This document shows positions 54,317 to 63,284 of a stretch of 64,000 bases of DNA, in pieces; within the stretch, counting starts at the first letter, position 1; each line of letters starts with the position of its first letter. The DNA is from Bacilli bacterium. Its GTDB lineage: Bacteria > Bacillota_I > Bacilli_A > RF39 > UBA660. The notes beneath the pieces were generated by a model, which worked only from the letters and a program-made list of their open reading frames with translations, did no database searches and was not told where the DNA came from. The stretch covers positions 1 to 64,000 of the forward strand of contig JAFYEA010000028.1 of NCBI GenBank assembly GCA_017544525.1, in the 5' to 3' direction. The translations under genes and the position numbers were made by a program.

Positions 54317-57300
54317 ATGGAGAATAGAACATTAAAAAAATTATTTTTGATAGTACTTACAATTGTTTTATTATTATCAGTTTTTAAAATAGGAAGAGTA
54401 TTAGCATCAGAACCTCTTTTTAGGCTTTCTAATGCAGTAATAATTGATAAATCTGATGGAGTAGAAGCTAATATAGAGAGTTTTAGTGATAATGAATTAA
54501 TTACAAATACAACATTTCATAAAATAGATGATAATGTTAGATATAAATTAACTGTTAAAAATACATCTAAATCAAAATATCAATTGATAGCAGTAAGTGA
54601 TAATAATTCTAATGAGAATCTTACTTATGAATATGATTATGTAGTAAATGAAAATATATTACCTGAGGATGAAATAGATACAGTATTAAAGATTACTTAT
54701 AAAAATGGAGTTACTGAAATAAATAAAAGGACTCAAAATCATGTAGTTAAAATATCATTTATATTTGTGGATGAAAATGGAAATATAGTATCTGAAGATG
54801 TAATAAATAATCCAAAAACTGGTGATAATATAATGATATATATTATTACTGCCATTGTTTCTTTAGCATTAATTCTTTTAATGCTATTTGGAAGGAAAAA
54901 ATATAATTTATTTATTATATTTATGTTATTAGTACCAACTATTATATTTGCTGTATCAGCAAGTTTAGTTGTTGTATTAAAAAACAATACTAATCTTTTT
55001 GATAAAGTAGTAGTAAATAAAGTAGTAAATGGTGAAACTCAAACGGTATTAGTAGATTATAATGATACATTTGAAAGACCTGATGATCCTGTAGTACCAG
55101 GATATACATTTTTAGGATGGTATGTAGGAAATACTGAATATAATTTTAATACACCAATTACAGAAGATATGTCTTTAGTGGCTAAATTAGATTTAATTCA
55201 ATATAGTATTAGTTATGATTTAGATGGTGGGGATGCAGATAATCCTTCAACATATAATGTAGAAACTGAAACATTTACTTTAAATAATCCTACTAAAGAA
55301 GGATATACATTTGCAGGATGGACTGGATCTAATGGAAGTAGTTTACAAACAAGAGTAACTATAGAAAAGGGAAGCACTGAAAACAAATCTTATGTAGCAC
55401 ATTATTCAGCTAATGAAGATACTGCTTATAAAGTTAATCATAAATATAGAAAATTAGATGGAAGTTTTGAAACTGAAATAGAAGAATTAAGTGGACCTAC
55501 TGGTGAAACAGTTTATCCAGCAGTTAAATCAAAATATGGATTTAAAGATCCAACAGTTCAGGAATTACTTATATTACCTGATGGTTCTGCTTCTATAGAT
55601 TATGAATATGAAAGAGAAGAATATTCATTAACTATACAAAATAGTGAATATGTAGAGACAGAATTTACAGAAGATAGTTATTTATATGAAACAATGATTA
55701 CTTTGGCTGCTAAAGATAGAGAACATTATGATTTTGTAAAATGGTCAAATGATAATACAGATAATCCTATAATATTTAGTTTAACAGAGGATACTACAAT
55801 AGGACCTATATATCAAGCAAAACAATATACTGTTTCATTTGATGCTCAAGGTGGAGTAGATGTTGATAGTATTACAAAAGATTATAATACAGAAATAGGT
55901 AATCTACCTGAATCTACAAAAGTAGATTATGCATTTAATGGATGGTGGACACAAACTAGTGGTGGAGAAAAGATTACATCAGAGACTTTGGTTACTGGAA
56001 ATGTAACATATTATGCACATTGGTTAAGATCATTATCTTCAGCAACAGTTGTCCCAATAAGTATGGATATGATAAGGGGAGATGTTGCAACTATTATATT
56101 AGAGGGTGTAGAAGAAGGATACACATTTACATCAAATGATACTGATGTAGTAACAGTAAGTGATAGTGGAGAAGTTACTGCTGTAGGCAAAGGGTCAACA
56201 ACAATAACTATTGAAGGAAAATTATCACATGAAACAAAAACAGTAACAGTAACTGTTAGTCCAATCATGTATGAAATAAAATATGATGCACAGGGAGGCA
56301 CTTCAGTAAGCAATGCTTATAAAGAAGAAAATACTGAACATGGTGCATTACCACAAACAACAAAAACAGATTATATTTTTGATGGATGGTGGACACAAGC
56401 TAGTGGTGGAACATTACTTGAAGCAAATACATTAATTACTGAATCTAAAACATATTATGCACATTGGTCAAAATCAATGTCATTAGCTCAAGTATCACCA
56501 GATAGTATTACTTTAACAAGATTACAATCTCAAACTATTACAGTTACAAATGTAGATGAAGAATATATATTTATATCAAGCAACGAAAACATCGCAACTG
56601 TAAATGATGGTGGAGTAGTAACAGGTGTAGCTAAAGGATCTACAACAATAACTATTGAAGGAAAAACATCACACGCTACTAAGACTGTTACAGTAACAGT
56701 AAATCCAATTGTTTATACAGTTATATTTGATGCTCAAGGTGGAAGTAATGGAACAACTGTAGATAAAGAAGAAAATACCGCTATTGGTTCATTATCAGAA
56801 TCAACAAAAGAAGGTTATATATTTGCTGGATGGTGGACACAAACTAGTGGTGGAGAACAAATTACAGAAGAAACATTAGTAACAGGTGAAAAAACATATT
56901 ATGCACATTGGCTAAAATCAATGTCATTAGCTCAAGTATCACCTGATAGTATAACTATAACAAGATTACAATCTCAAACTATTACTGTTACAAATGTAGA
57001 TGAAGAATATACATTTACATCAAATAATGAAAACATTGCAACTGTAAATGATGGTGGAGTGGTAACAGGTGTAACTAAAGGTTCAACAACAATAACTATT
57101 GAAGGAAAAACATCACACGCAACTAAGACTGTTACAGTAACAGTAAATCCAATTGTTTATACAGTATCATTTGATTCACAAGGAGCAGGAGATATAGCAG
57201 ATAGAAGTGTTGAAGAAAATACTGCTGTTGGAGAATTACCAACACCTGAAAAAGAACACTCTAGTTTTGATGGATGGTATACAGATACTAATTGGGGTAC

Positions 57301-59332
57301 TGAAGTTACAGCTAGTACAATAGTATCTGGAAATGTTACTTATTATGCAAAATGGATAGAAGATAGTATGAAGACAGTATTCTACATACCTGGATCTTGT
57401 ACATTTAATGGTAGTAAGACACTTTCTCAAGTGGGAAATATTACTAGTAGTTCAAGTTTAGGATGTGTAAGTACTATTAATCCAAGTGGTAGTGATATAG
57501 ATTATACAAATGTTAAATATATAGATAGTCAAATTTCGTTATTTAGTAGTGCTAATTATGGTAGAGATTTTGAATTAGGATTTACAATTGATGGCTATGT
57601 TGCTGATAATACTCTTCATAATCAAGCAACAATAGTAAACTCTAAATTAGAAAACTCTAGTGAATATTATCCAGGATTTGTTATAAGAAGAAAAGATTCT
57701 GGTAATAAAGTTGAATTAACAGAAAAATTTGGTAGTGATACTGCATATTCAAATTTATTTACATATGAAGAAGGAACTCAAATAAGAATAGCTAGAATTG
57801 ATGGAAAGATGTATTATGCACAAGATGATTCAGATTGGACTTTATTACAAGATATAAATAGTTATAATAAGAGATTCAATTTAACAACTTGGTTTGGTGC
57901 ATACTCTAATGAATCAAGTATGAGTGCAACTGGAGCCGCTTCAAGTGCAGATCGTTACTTTAAAGGAACTCTTTCAAATATATATATTAAATTAGAAAAC
58001 GTAAATATTTATACAGTAACATTTGATGCTCATGAAGGAACTTCATCATTTAGTTCTAAAGAAGTATCAGATGGTGGTAGAATCGGAGAACTTCCAACAG
58101 CTTCTAAAGAAGGATATAGTTTTGCTGGATGGTTTACAGAACCAAGTGATGGAAGAAAAATAAATGAAACAGAAACTATTACTGGTAATGTTACATTCCA
58201 TGCTCAATATGTTGAACAACATACTGTTACATTTGATGGTAATGGTGGAACTCCATCATTTGCTAGTAAAGTAGTAGGGCATGGACTTGCAATTGGAGAA
58301 TTACCAACTGCTACATTAGAGGGGTATGCATTAGAAGGCTGGTATACAGATAATACTTGGAGTACACAAGTAACTGAATCAACTATTATAAATAATAATG
58401 AAACATTAATAGCTAAATGGAGAGTTGCTGATGTAGTAGCAAAAATTGGTAATAGTGAATTTGAAACATTTGAAGCTGCTGTAGAAGCAGTACCAACAAC
58501 TGGAGAAAAGACAACAATTAAAGTTCTTGAAGATATAGCATTAACTGAAACAGTAATAATTCCAGCAACTAAGAATATTGAATTAGATTTACAATCATAT
58601 ACAATAAGTAATTCAGAAGTTCTTATGTTTGAAAATAGTGGAACACTTCATATTAAAAATGGAACATTATTATCAACAGCACCTGAAAGTGTACATGGAT
58701 TTGTAATTACTAATAAGAGATATGCAAATCTAAATATAACTGGTGGATTCTTACATGCAACTGGTACTAATGTTATGGAAAATGCAGGTACAGTTACTAT
58801 AACAGGTGGTAGAATAGAAGCAAATAGTCAATCAGCAGCTATTAATAATAATCAATATGGTGTATTAAATATATCTGGTGGACAAATAATAGCAACAGGA
58901 ACTACTAAAGGACAAGCAATTTATAATAATAAAGGCACTTTAACTATTAGTGGAGATGTTTATATAGAAAATAAATCTCAAGCTAGTAGTGGTACTGGTA
59001 GAGCAGCTGTTCATAATAATGATGGTACTGTTACTATTCTAGGAGGTACTATTGTTAGTAAAGCAAATTCTGCTGTTAAAAATAATGCTACTATGGTAAT
59101 TGGTTCAAATGAAGATCCATTAGATATTACTTCACCTGTATTCCAAGGAAGCATATATGGTTTAGAACATGTTTCTGGTAAGAATACAACAATATACGAT
59201 GGAATATTTAAAGGTAAGACTTCAGGTATTAATTCAACAACAGGTATTACTCATGATTCAAATGTAGATTTTAATACAACAGGAACAGAAACTATAGATA
59301 CTGATACATATCATACAGCTTATTTAGAATAG
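54317..59332 (+). CDS. Giant surface protein with internal NPKTGD, InlB_B and Ig-like repeats
   Basis: The 1671-residue protein has an N-terminal signal/anchor helix (~8-28) and a ~120-residue domain. NPKTGD follows at 165-170, then a membrane helix, GRKK, and a second helix ending IFAVSA. Outside, it carries Listeria-Bacteroides (InlB_B) repeats (YTVSFDAQGG... GWWTQTSGG... YYAHW) alternating with Ig-like BIG2 domains (VTVSDSGEVTAVGKGSTTITIEG). A lectin-like globular part is at ~1030-1230, then two more InlB_B repeats and a C-terminal right-handed beta-helix-like region. Two repeat blocks at ~56460-57160 are nearly identical in DNA. The start is the ATG at 54317 after GAGG. The product is probably an adhesin. 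Confidence 0.9.
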   Translation: MENRTLKKLFLIVLTIVLLLSVFKIGRVLASEPLFRLSNAVIIDKSDGVEANIESFSDNELITNTTFHKIDDNVRYKLTVKNTSKSKYQLIAVSDNNSNENLTYEYDYVVNENILPEDEIDTVLKITYKNGVTEINKRTQNHVVKISFIFVDENGNIVSEDVINNPKTGDNIMIYIITAIVSLALILLMLFGRKKYNLFIIFMLLVPTIIFAVSASLVVVLKNNTNLFDKVVVNKVVNGETQTVLVDYNDTFERPDDPVVPGYTFLGWYVGNTEYNFNTPITEDMSLVAKLDLIQYSISYDLDGGDADNPSTYNVETETFTLNNPTKEGYTFAGWTGSNGSSLQTRVTIEKGSTENKSYVAHYSANEDTAYKVNHKYRKLDGSFETEIEELSGPTGETVYPAVKSKYGFKDPTVQELLILPDGSASIDYEYEREEYSLTIQNSEYVETEFTEDSYLYETMITLAAKDREHYDFVKWSNDNTDNPIIFSLTEDTTIGPIYQAKQYTVSFDAQGGVDVDSITKDYNTEIGNLPESTKVDYAFNGWWTQTSGGEKITSETLVTGNVTYYAHWLRSLSSATVVPISMDMIRGDVATIILEGVEEGYTFTSNDTDVVTVSDSGEVTAVGKGSTTITIEGKLSHETKTVTVTVSPIMYEIKYDAQGGTSVSNAYKEENTEHGALPQTTKTDYIFDGWWTQASGGTLLEANTLITESKTYYAHWSKSMSLAQVSPDSITLTRLQSQTITVTNVDEEYIFISSNENIATVNDGGVVTGVAKGSTTITIEGKTSHATKTVTVTVNPIVYTVIFDAQGGSNGTTVDKEENTAIGSLSESTKEGYIFAGWWTQTSGGEQITEETLVTGEKTYYAHWLKSMSLAQVSPDSITITRLQSQTITVTNVDEEYTFTSNNENIATVNDGGVVTGVTKGSTTITIEGKTSHATKTVTVTVNPIVYTVSFDSQGAGDIADRSVEENTAVGELPTPEKEHSSFDGWYTDTNWGTEVTASTIVSGNVTYYAKWIEDSMKTVFYIPGSCTFNGSKTLSQVGNITSSSSLGCVSTINPSGSDIDYTNVKYIDSQISLFSSANYGRDFELGFTIDGYVADNTLHNQATIVNSKLENSSEYYPGFVIRRKDSGNKVELTEKFGSDTAYSNLFTYEEGTQIRIARIDGKMYYAQDDSDWTLLQDINSYNKRFNLTTWFGAYSNESSMSATGAASSADRYFKGTLSNIYIKLENVNIYTVTFDAHEGTSSFSSKEVSDGGRIGELPTASKEGYSFAGWFTEPSDGRKINETETITGNVTFHAQYVEQHTVTFDGNGGTPSFASKVVGHGLAIGELPTATLEGYALEGWYTDNTWSTQVTESTIINNNETLIAKWRVADVVAKIGNSEFETFEAAVEAVPTTGEKTTIKVLEDIALTETVIIPATKNIELDLQSYTISNSEVLMFENSGTLHIKNGTLLSTAPESVHGFVITNKRYANLNITGGFLHATGTNVMENAGTVTITGGRIEANSQSAAINNNQYGVLNISGGQIIATGTTKGQAIYNNKGTLTISGDVYIENKSQASSGTGRAAVHNNDGTVTILGGTIVSKANSAVKNNATMVIGSNEDPLDITSPVFQGSIYGLEHVSGKNTTIYDGIFKGKTSGINSTTGITHDSNVDFNTTGTETIDTDTYHTAYLE

Positions 59333-59345
59333 CAATGATTAAATT

Positions 59346-59369
59346 AAAAACACACTAATGTGTGTTTTT
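59346..59369 (+). terminator. Intrinsic terminator of giant surface protein gene
   Basis: AAAAACACAC/GTGTGTTTTT stem with a TAAT loop. Confidence 0.85.
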
Positions 59370-59373
59370 GTTA

Positions 59374-59383
59374 TGCTCTCTTC
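59374..59383 (+). repeat. TGCTCTCTTC short repeat, copy 1
   Basis: The 10-bp sequence TGCTCTCTTC recurs at 62198-62207 (same direction) and as its reverse complement at 59671-59680. The copies flank or lie inside the EcoRI-type methylase/DUF262 module. Confidence 0.5.
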
Positions 59384-59477
59384 CCCGTTTAGGTAACCGT
59401 TTTTAGCCTAAAATCTTGATTTTTCCCCGTAATTATGGGCATTTCTCCATATTAGAAAATTACAACTTTCTAGTATT

Positions 59478-59494
59478 ACATACGTTTTACATAC
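59478..59494 (+). promoter_or_regulatory. Two ACATAC iterons upstream of RNA/methylase promoter
   Basis: TTACATAC copies with ACATAC at 59478-59483 and 59489-59494 are 11 bp apart, that is one helical turn. They lie just upstream of ACGG and the -10 TATAAT at 59517-59522. The same hexamer is repeated upstream of dpnM. Confidence 0.55.
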
Positions 59495-59516
59495 ACTACG
59501 GTTTAAATAATAATGA

Positions 59517-59522
59517 TATAAT
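59517..59522 (+). promoter_or_regulatory. -10 element (extended) of RNA candidate
   Basis: TGATATAAT with ACGG 15 bp upstream; no consensus -35 at 17 bp, so the iterons may bind an activator. Confidence 0.5.
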
Positions 59523-59528
59523 TTCCAA

Positions 59529-59637
59529 TGTTTATAGGAGATGTTAAGGCTTTTTAGAAATGTATATTATATACGTTTAGGGGTATCTAGCAGATAATTA
59601 CATTTTTGATTACGGTTAAGTCGTAATCCTTTTTATT
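59529..59637 (+). ncRNA. Candidate small RNA upstream of methylase gene
   Basis: About 105 nt between the TATAAT at 59517 and an intrinsic terminator. Three hairpins are visible: GTATA/TATAC (59562-59574), TATCT/AGATA (59584-59596), and the terminator GATTACG/CGTAATC (59608-59628) followed by CTTTTTATTT. The only ORF, an 18-codon ATG at 59541 directly after AGGAG, has no ribosome spacing. It may regulate the methylase or act as a leader RNA. The rest of the 467-bp gap 59333-59799 holds the terminator, iterons and the methylase promoter. Confidence 0.5.
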
Positions 59638-59670
59638 TAAAGAAATAATAATAGAAGCTTAGTCTCCTAT

Positions 59671-59680
59671 GAAGAGAGCA
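59671..59680 (-). repeat. TGCTCTCTTC short repeat, inverted copy
   Basis: GAAGAGAGCA on the plus strand. Just before it, CTCCTATGA (59664-59672) is the exact complement of TCATAGGAG (59780-59788), the ribosome site of the methylase gene. Confidence 0.45.
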
Positions 59681-59759
59681 AAAATCAATTATTACGGTAA
59701 AAAAGTAACAAAAAGTTATTTTTTGTTGATAACATTACGGAAAAAACATAAATATGTGA

Positions 59760-59765
59760 TATAAT
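59760..59765 (+). promoter_or_regulatory. -10 element of methylase gene
   Basis: TGATATAAT at 59757-59765 with TTACGG 19 bp upstream. It resembles the two other island promoters. Confidence 0.6.
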
Positions 59766-59799
59766 GATATTGGATTAAATCATAGGAGTGGTAATTATT

Positions 59800-60999
59800 A
59801 TGGCGAAAAAAGGAATTAATGATGAATTTTATACACCAGCTGAAACTATTATTAATGAGTTAAAATGGTATGGTTATGATGGATTATTTAAAGATAAGAC
59901 AATATATTTACCTTGCGATTATGACGCAACTTTACCATATATAAAAAAAGAAATAAAAAGAGTAACTCATATCTGTGGACCAATGAAATTAGAATTAGAA
60001 GAGGAAGTTGAAATATATAAAGTTGTCCCTGAATTGTTTACTAATGATGAGAAAAGTAAAGGACCAAGAAATTGTCAGTTTGTTGCATATTTAACAGAAC
60101 ATAAAGAAGACTTTGGCATTAAAGATATATATATAAGTGGATATGATGCTTTAACTGGAAAGGGAATGAAATTTCAAAATGCTCCTTTTGAATTATTTGA
60201 TGTTATAATTACAAATCCTCCTTTTAGTCAAATGAATGAATGGATAGAAAAAATAGTAGATTTTGGAAAGAAAGGTGGCTCATTTATATTTTTAGCCCCA
60301 TTGTCAATTTTAACTAATACATTTGCTTTTCCATATTTTAAGAATAATGTATTTTGGTGTGGATATACTGAGCCAAATAAATATGAGGATAAAAATGGGG
60401 AAGTAATCAATTCGTATTTACCAAGTGTATGGTTAACAAACCTAGAAGTAAAAAAGCACAAGAGAAAAAGAGTGTTGTCAAAAAGTTGGAAGGACCATCC
60501 GGATGAATTTATGCCATATTGGAACTATAAAGCTATTAATATATGTTCAATTAATGATATTCCATATGATTATAAAGGTGTAATGGGTGTAACGGCAACA
60601 ATGCTAAAAGATTTACATCCTGATCAGTTTGAAATAGTAGGATTGGGTGTAGGAAAAGAACAGTTTCAAGCTTTAGAAGGATGGATTAGCAGGAAAGATT
60701 GGACGTGGAAAGATTATTTAGAGTATGCAGATACACCAAAAACTGCTCACAGTTTTGATTTATCTAGTGTGTTAATATTGTCAAAAGATTTAAAAACCCC
60801 ATATAAACAACCGTTTTGTAAAATTTTGATTAGGAACAAAGAAATAATAGATAACAGGGTATATTATGATTATGATGATGTAGTTAAATGGGTTAATAAT
60901 GAATTAAAGAACAAAAGCGTTGACACAATATGGAATTCAAAATTATATAAATCAAGTACTAATAAAAGGGTTAAACATGGGAAAGGAAAGAGTGAATAA
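59800..60999 (+). CDS. EcoRI-family adenine-specific DNA methyltransferase
   Basis: The 399-residue protein belongs to the M.EcoRI family (PF13651): start NDEFYTPAETI, then LPCDYD, a CGPMKLELEEEVEIYKV segment, FDVIITNPPFS (motif IV NPPF at 139-142), and NSYLPSVWLTNLEVKKH. It should transfer a methyl group from SAM to N6 of adenine in an unknown site. AGGAG is 11 nt before the ATG; the GTG at 59788 lies in the ribosome site. The partner in the same unit is a DUF262-HNH nuclease starting immediately after the stop. No EcoRI-like endonuclease is nearby. Confidence 0.88.
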   Translation: MAKKGINDEFYTPAETIINELKWYGYDGLFKDKTIYLPCDYDATLPYIKKEIKRVTHICGPMKLELEEEVEIYKVVPELFTNDEKSKGPRNCQFVAYLTEHKEDFGIKDIYISGYDALTGKGMKFQNAPFELFDVIITNPPFSQMNEWIEKIVDFGKKGGSFIFLAPLSILTNTFAFPYFKNNVFWCGYTEPNKYEDKNGEVINSYLPSVWLTNLEVKKHKRKRVLSKSWKDHPDEFMPYWNYKAINICSINDIPYDYKGVMGVTATMLKDLHPDQFEIVGLGVGKEQFQALEGWISRKDWTWKDYLEYADTPKTAHSFDLSSVLILSKDLKTPYKQPFCKILIRNKEIIDNRVYYDYDDVVKWVNNELKNKSVDTIWNSKLYKSSTNKRVKHGKGKSE

Positions 61000-62184
61000 A
61001 TGAAAAGAAAACTTATAAGTTGGACTGTGGAGGAAATATTTGAAAAAATAAAATTAAATCCAGCAACGTTAGAAACTCTTCCTGGTACAATTATTAAAGT
61101 AAACATAGAGTATCAAAGGGGAGTTATATATTCGACAGAAAAACAAGCATCTGTTATCGAAAGTATATTAAAAGATTTTGCAATACCTTCAATAGTATTA
61201 TGGAAAAACGAAGATGATGGAACATATGATGTTATTGACGGGAAACAAAGATTAACAAGTATTTTCTTATTTAGAAGTGGTAATTTGCAAATTAATTATA
61301 TAGGTGGAACTCAAAAATATTATTCGCAAATAAGTGAGGATGATAAAAAAAGGTTTAATGGATATGACGTTCCATTTATAATAATGAGTGGAAACAAAGA
61401 TGAAGAACATTTCAAGCATGAATTATTTGAAATTCTAAATACATCTGCAGAAAGCCTAAATAGTTGGGAATTATTACAAGGCTCATATTATGGTAATTTT
61501 TTAAATACATTTAAAAATGAAATTCAAAGCCCACATAATGTTGAAATTCAAAATGAATTTAATTTTAGAGATAAATCAATACCTGCGAAAGCTAGATATG
61601 CAGGATGCTATAAATTATTAAAAATTCATTTTGGTTCTGATTCCAAGATAAAAGAATATGTTCAGAATCATAGGGAAGAATCTGGACAACTATTTTATAA
61701 TCAACATATAAAAAACATATTAATTGAATGTAGCAAGCTGCCAGAACCTAAGAATGTTGATATTTATTATGAAATAATAAGAGAAATAATAGTTGATTCA
61801 GTTAAATATCAGGCATATCAAAAACAATTATCTAGAATAATACAAGATTTGAAGGATTTTTATGCAGAAAACGTTTATACTAAAATATCTGGTAATAATT
61901 TGAAAATAGTTATTTATAATATTTTTGGATTAGAATGTGGATATGTTTCTTTAGATCCAAAGAGATCTTTTACTGATAAAGATAGAGAAGATTTATATAA
62001 GATATATGAGGCGAAAAACAAATTAGAAGGGAAAAAAATAAGATGCCCAAAATGTGGAAAACTATACGATTATAAAGATATGCACATAGATCATATTATT
62101 CCACATAAGCTTGGTGGAAGAACTACGTTAGAAAATGCACAGTTTATGTGTGGAATTTGTAATCCGAGTAAAGGAGCCAACTAA
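61000..62184 (+). CDS. DUF262-HNH nuclease, partner of the methyltransferase
   Basis: The 394-residue protein has an N-terminal DUF262 domain (GmrS-like). EYQRGVIY is at ~37-44 and VIDGKQRLTSI at ~78-88, the DGQQR-type motif thought to bind or hydrolyse nucleotide. A C-terminal HNH domain follows with paired zinc Cys (CPKCGKLYDY, CGIC) and HIDHIIPHKLGG. Both parts are intact. The ATG directly follows the methylase stop with AGGAAAG upstream, so they are translated together. DUF262-HNH proteins occur in type IV and other anti-phage systems; here methylase and nuclease probably form one defence unit. Confidence 0.85.
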   Translation: MKRKLISWTVEEIFEKIKLNPATLETLPGTIIKVNIEYQRGVIYSTEKQASVIESILKDFAIPSIVLWKNEDDGTYDVIDGKQRLTSIFLFRSGNLQINYIGGTQKYYSQISEDDKKRFNGYDVPFIIMSGNKDEEHFKHELFEILNTSAESLNSWELLQGSYYGNFLNTFKNEIQSPHNVEIQNEFNFRDKSIPAKARYAGCYKLLKIHFGSDSKIKEYVQNHREESGQLFYNQHIKNILIECSKLPEPKNVDIYYEIIREIIVDSVKYQAYQKQLSRIIQDLKDFYAENVYTKISGNNLKIVIYNIFGLECGYVSLDPKRSFTDKDREDLYKIYEAKNKLEGKKIRCPKCGKLYDYKDMHIDHIIPHKLGGRTTLENAQFMCGICNPSKGAN

Positions 62185-62197
62185 GGCTCTTTTTATT
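62173..62197 (+). terminator. Intrinsic terminator of methylase/DUF262 unit
   Basis: GAGCC/GGCTC stem around the stop codon, then TTTTTATT. Confidence 0.8.
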
Positions 62198-62207
62198 TGC
62201 TCTCTTC
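62198..62207 (+). repeat. TGCTCTCTTC short repeat, copy 3
   Basis: Same 10 bp as 59374-59383, directly after the terminator. CTCTC here can also pair with GAGAG at 62214-62218. Confidence 0.45.
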
Positions 62208-62266
62208 TTTCACGAGAGAGTATACTGTCTTGAAACCCTTATAAACACTGACTATAGTAAACACGT

Positions 62267-62314
62267 ACATACAAAACACATACATTTACATACACTTTTT
62301 AGGTAATTACATAC
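62267..62314 (+). promoter_or_regulatory. Four helically phased ACATAC iterons upstream of dpnM
   Basis: ACATAC at 62267, 62278, 62288 and 62309, spaced 11, 10 and 21 bp. All four would lie on the same face of the DNA helix. The sites end about 60 bp before the -10. The 219-bp gap 62185-62403 holds these, the terminator, the short repeat and the promoter. Confidence 0.6.
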
Positions 62315-62350
62315 ATTTTCGCATATTTTCTGCGTATTTTGTCGTAAATA

Positions 62351-62380
62351 TGACGGAATTTAGGCAAATTATGATATAAT
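62351..62380 (+). promoter_or_regulatory. Promoter of dpnM homologue
   Basis: TGACGG (62351-62356), 18 bp, TATAAT (62375-62380) with TGA before it. Confidence 0.65.
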
Positions 62381-62403
62381 TATCTATAGTGAGGTGTATT
62401 AAT

Positions 62404-63258
62404 ATGCTTAAGGCGAAACCATTTGTAAAGTGGGCAGGTGGAAAAAGATCAATCGTAGATAAATTAGTAAAACTTGCTCCAGATGAATATAAAACATACT
62501 ATGAACCATTTGTTGGTGGTGGAGCTATGTTATATGAACTTCAACCAAAAAAAGCAGTTATAAATGATTATAATGCTGAATTAATGAATGTATATGAATG
62601 TATTAAAGATGAAAATAAATTTGCAAATATGTGTAGTGAATTAAATAGACACGAAACAAATCATTCAGAAGAACACTATTATAAAATAAGAGATTTAGAT
62701 AGAAATAAGAAGAATTTTAATAAATTAGCTGATTATAAAAGAGCAGCCAGAACAATTTATTTAAATAAAGCTTGTTTTAATGGGCTATATAGAGTAAATA
62801 GTAAGAATGAATTCAACGTTCCATCTGGTAAAAAAGTTAAAGTAAATACCTATGATGGACCTAATTTAGGAATAATTCATTGTCTATTAAACTTTTACGA
62901 TATTAAACTATTATCAATTGATTTTGAGGAATCCGTTAAAAACGCTAAGAAAGGAGATTTCATATATTTTGATCCTCCTTATGATTCAGACACTTCAACA
63001 TTTAATAGTTATACTGAAAATGGATTTGGCAAAGAAGAACAAAAGCGTTTATCTGAAGTGTTTAAAGAACTTGATAAAAGAGGTTGCTACGTAATGTTAT
63101 CAAATTACAATACAAAGCTTGTTAAAGAATTATACAAAGGATACAACTTTAATTATGTTACTGCACAAAGAAATATAGGTGCTAGTGCAAAAAATAGAGG
63201 TACAGTTGAAGAAGTAATAATTACAAATTATAAAAACAAAGAAGGATTTGACGAATAA
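62404..63258 (+). CDS. dpnM: DpnM-like (Dam family) adenine-N6 DNA methyltransferase
   Basis: The 284-residue protein is a D12-class alpha methyltransferase with FVKWAGGKR at 7-15, FVGGGAM at 36-42 (motif I), a central TIYLNKACFNGLYR recognition region, and DPPY at 190-193 (motif IV). Its length equals that of M.DpnII. GATC is the expected target. The ATG at 62404 follows GAGGTG. The DpnA-like gene starts 26 bp downstream, so this is the first gene of a DpnII-type restriction-modification operon. Confidence 0.93.
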   Translation: MLKAKPFVKWAGGKRSIVDKLVKLAPDEYKTYYEPFVGGGAMLYELQPKKAVINDYNAELMNVYECIKDENKFANMCSELNRHETNHSEEHYYKIRDLDRNKKNFNKLADYKRAARTIYLNKACFNGLYRVNSKNEFNVPSGKKVKVNTYDGPNLGIIHCLLNFYDIKLLSIDFEESVKNAKKGDFIYFDPPYDSDTSTFNSYTENGFGKEEQKRLSEVFKELDKRGCYVMLSNYNTKLVKELYKGYNFNYVTAQRNIGASAKNRGTVEEVIITNYKNKEGFDE

Positions 63259-63284
63259 TATTTAAGATGGGAGGCCTAATATCA

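Noticed and set aside
59541..59597. 18-codon ORF in the island RNA candidate
   Set aside because: The ATG touches AGGAG with no spacing, and the region is better explained by hairpins and a terminator.
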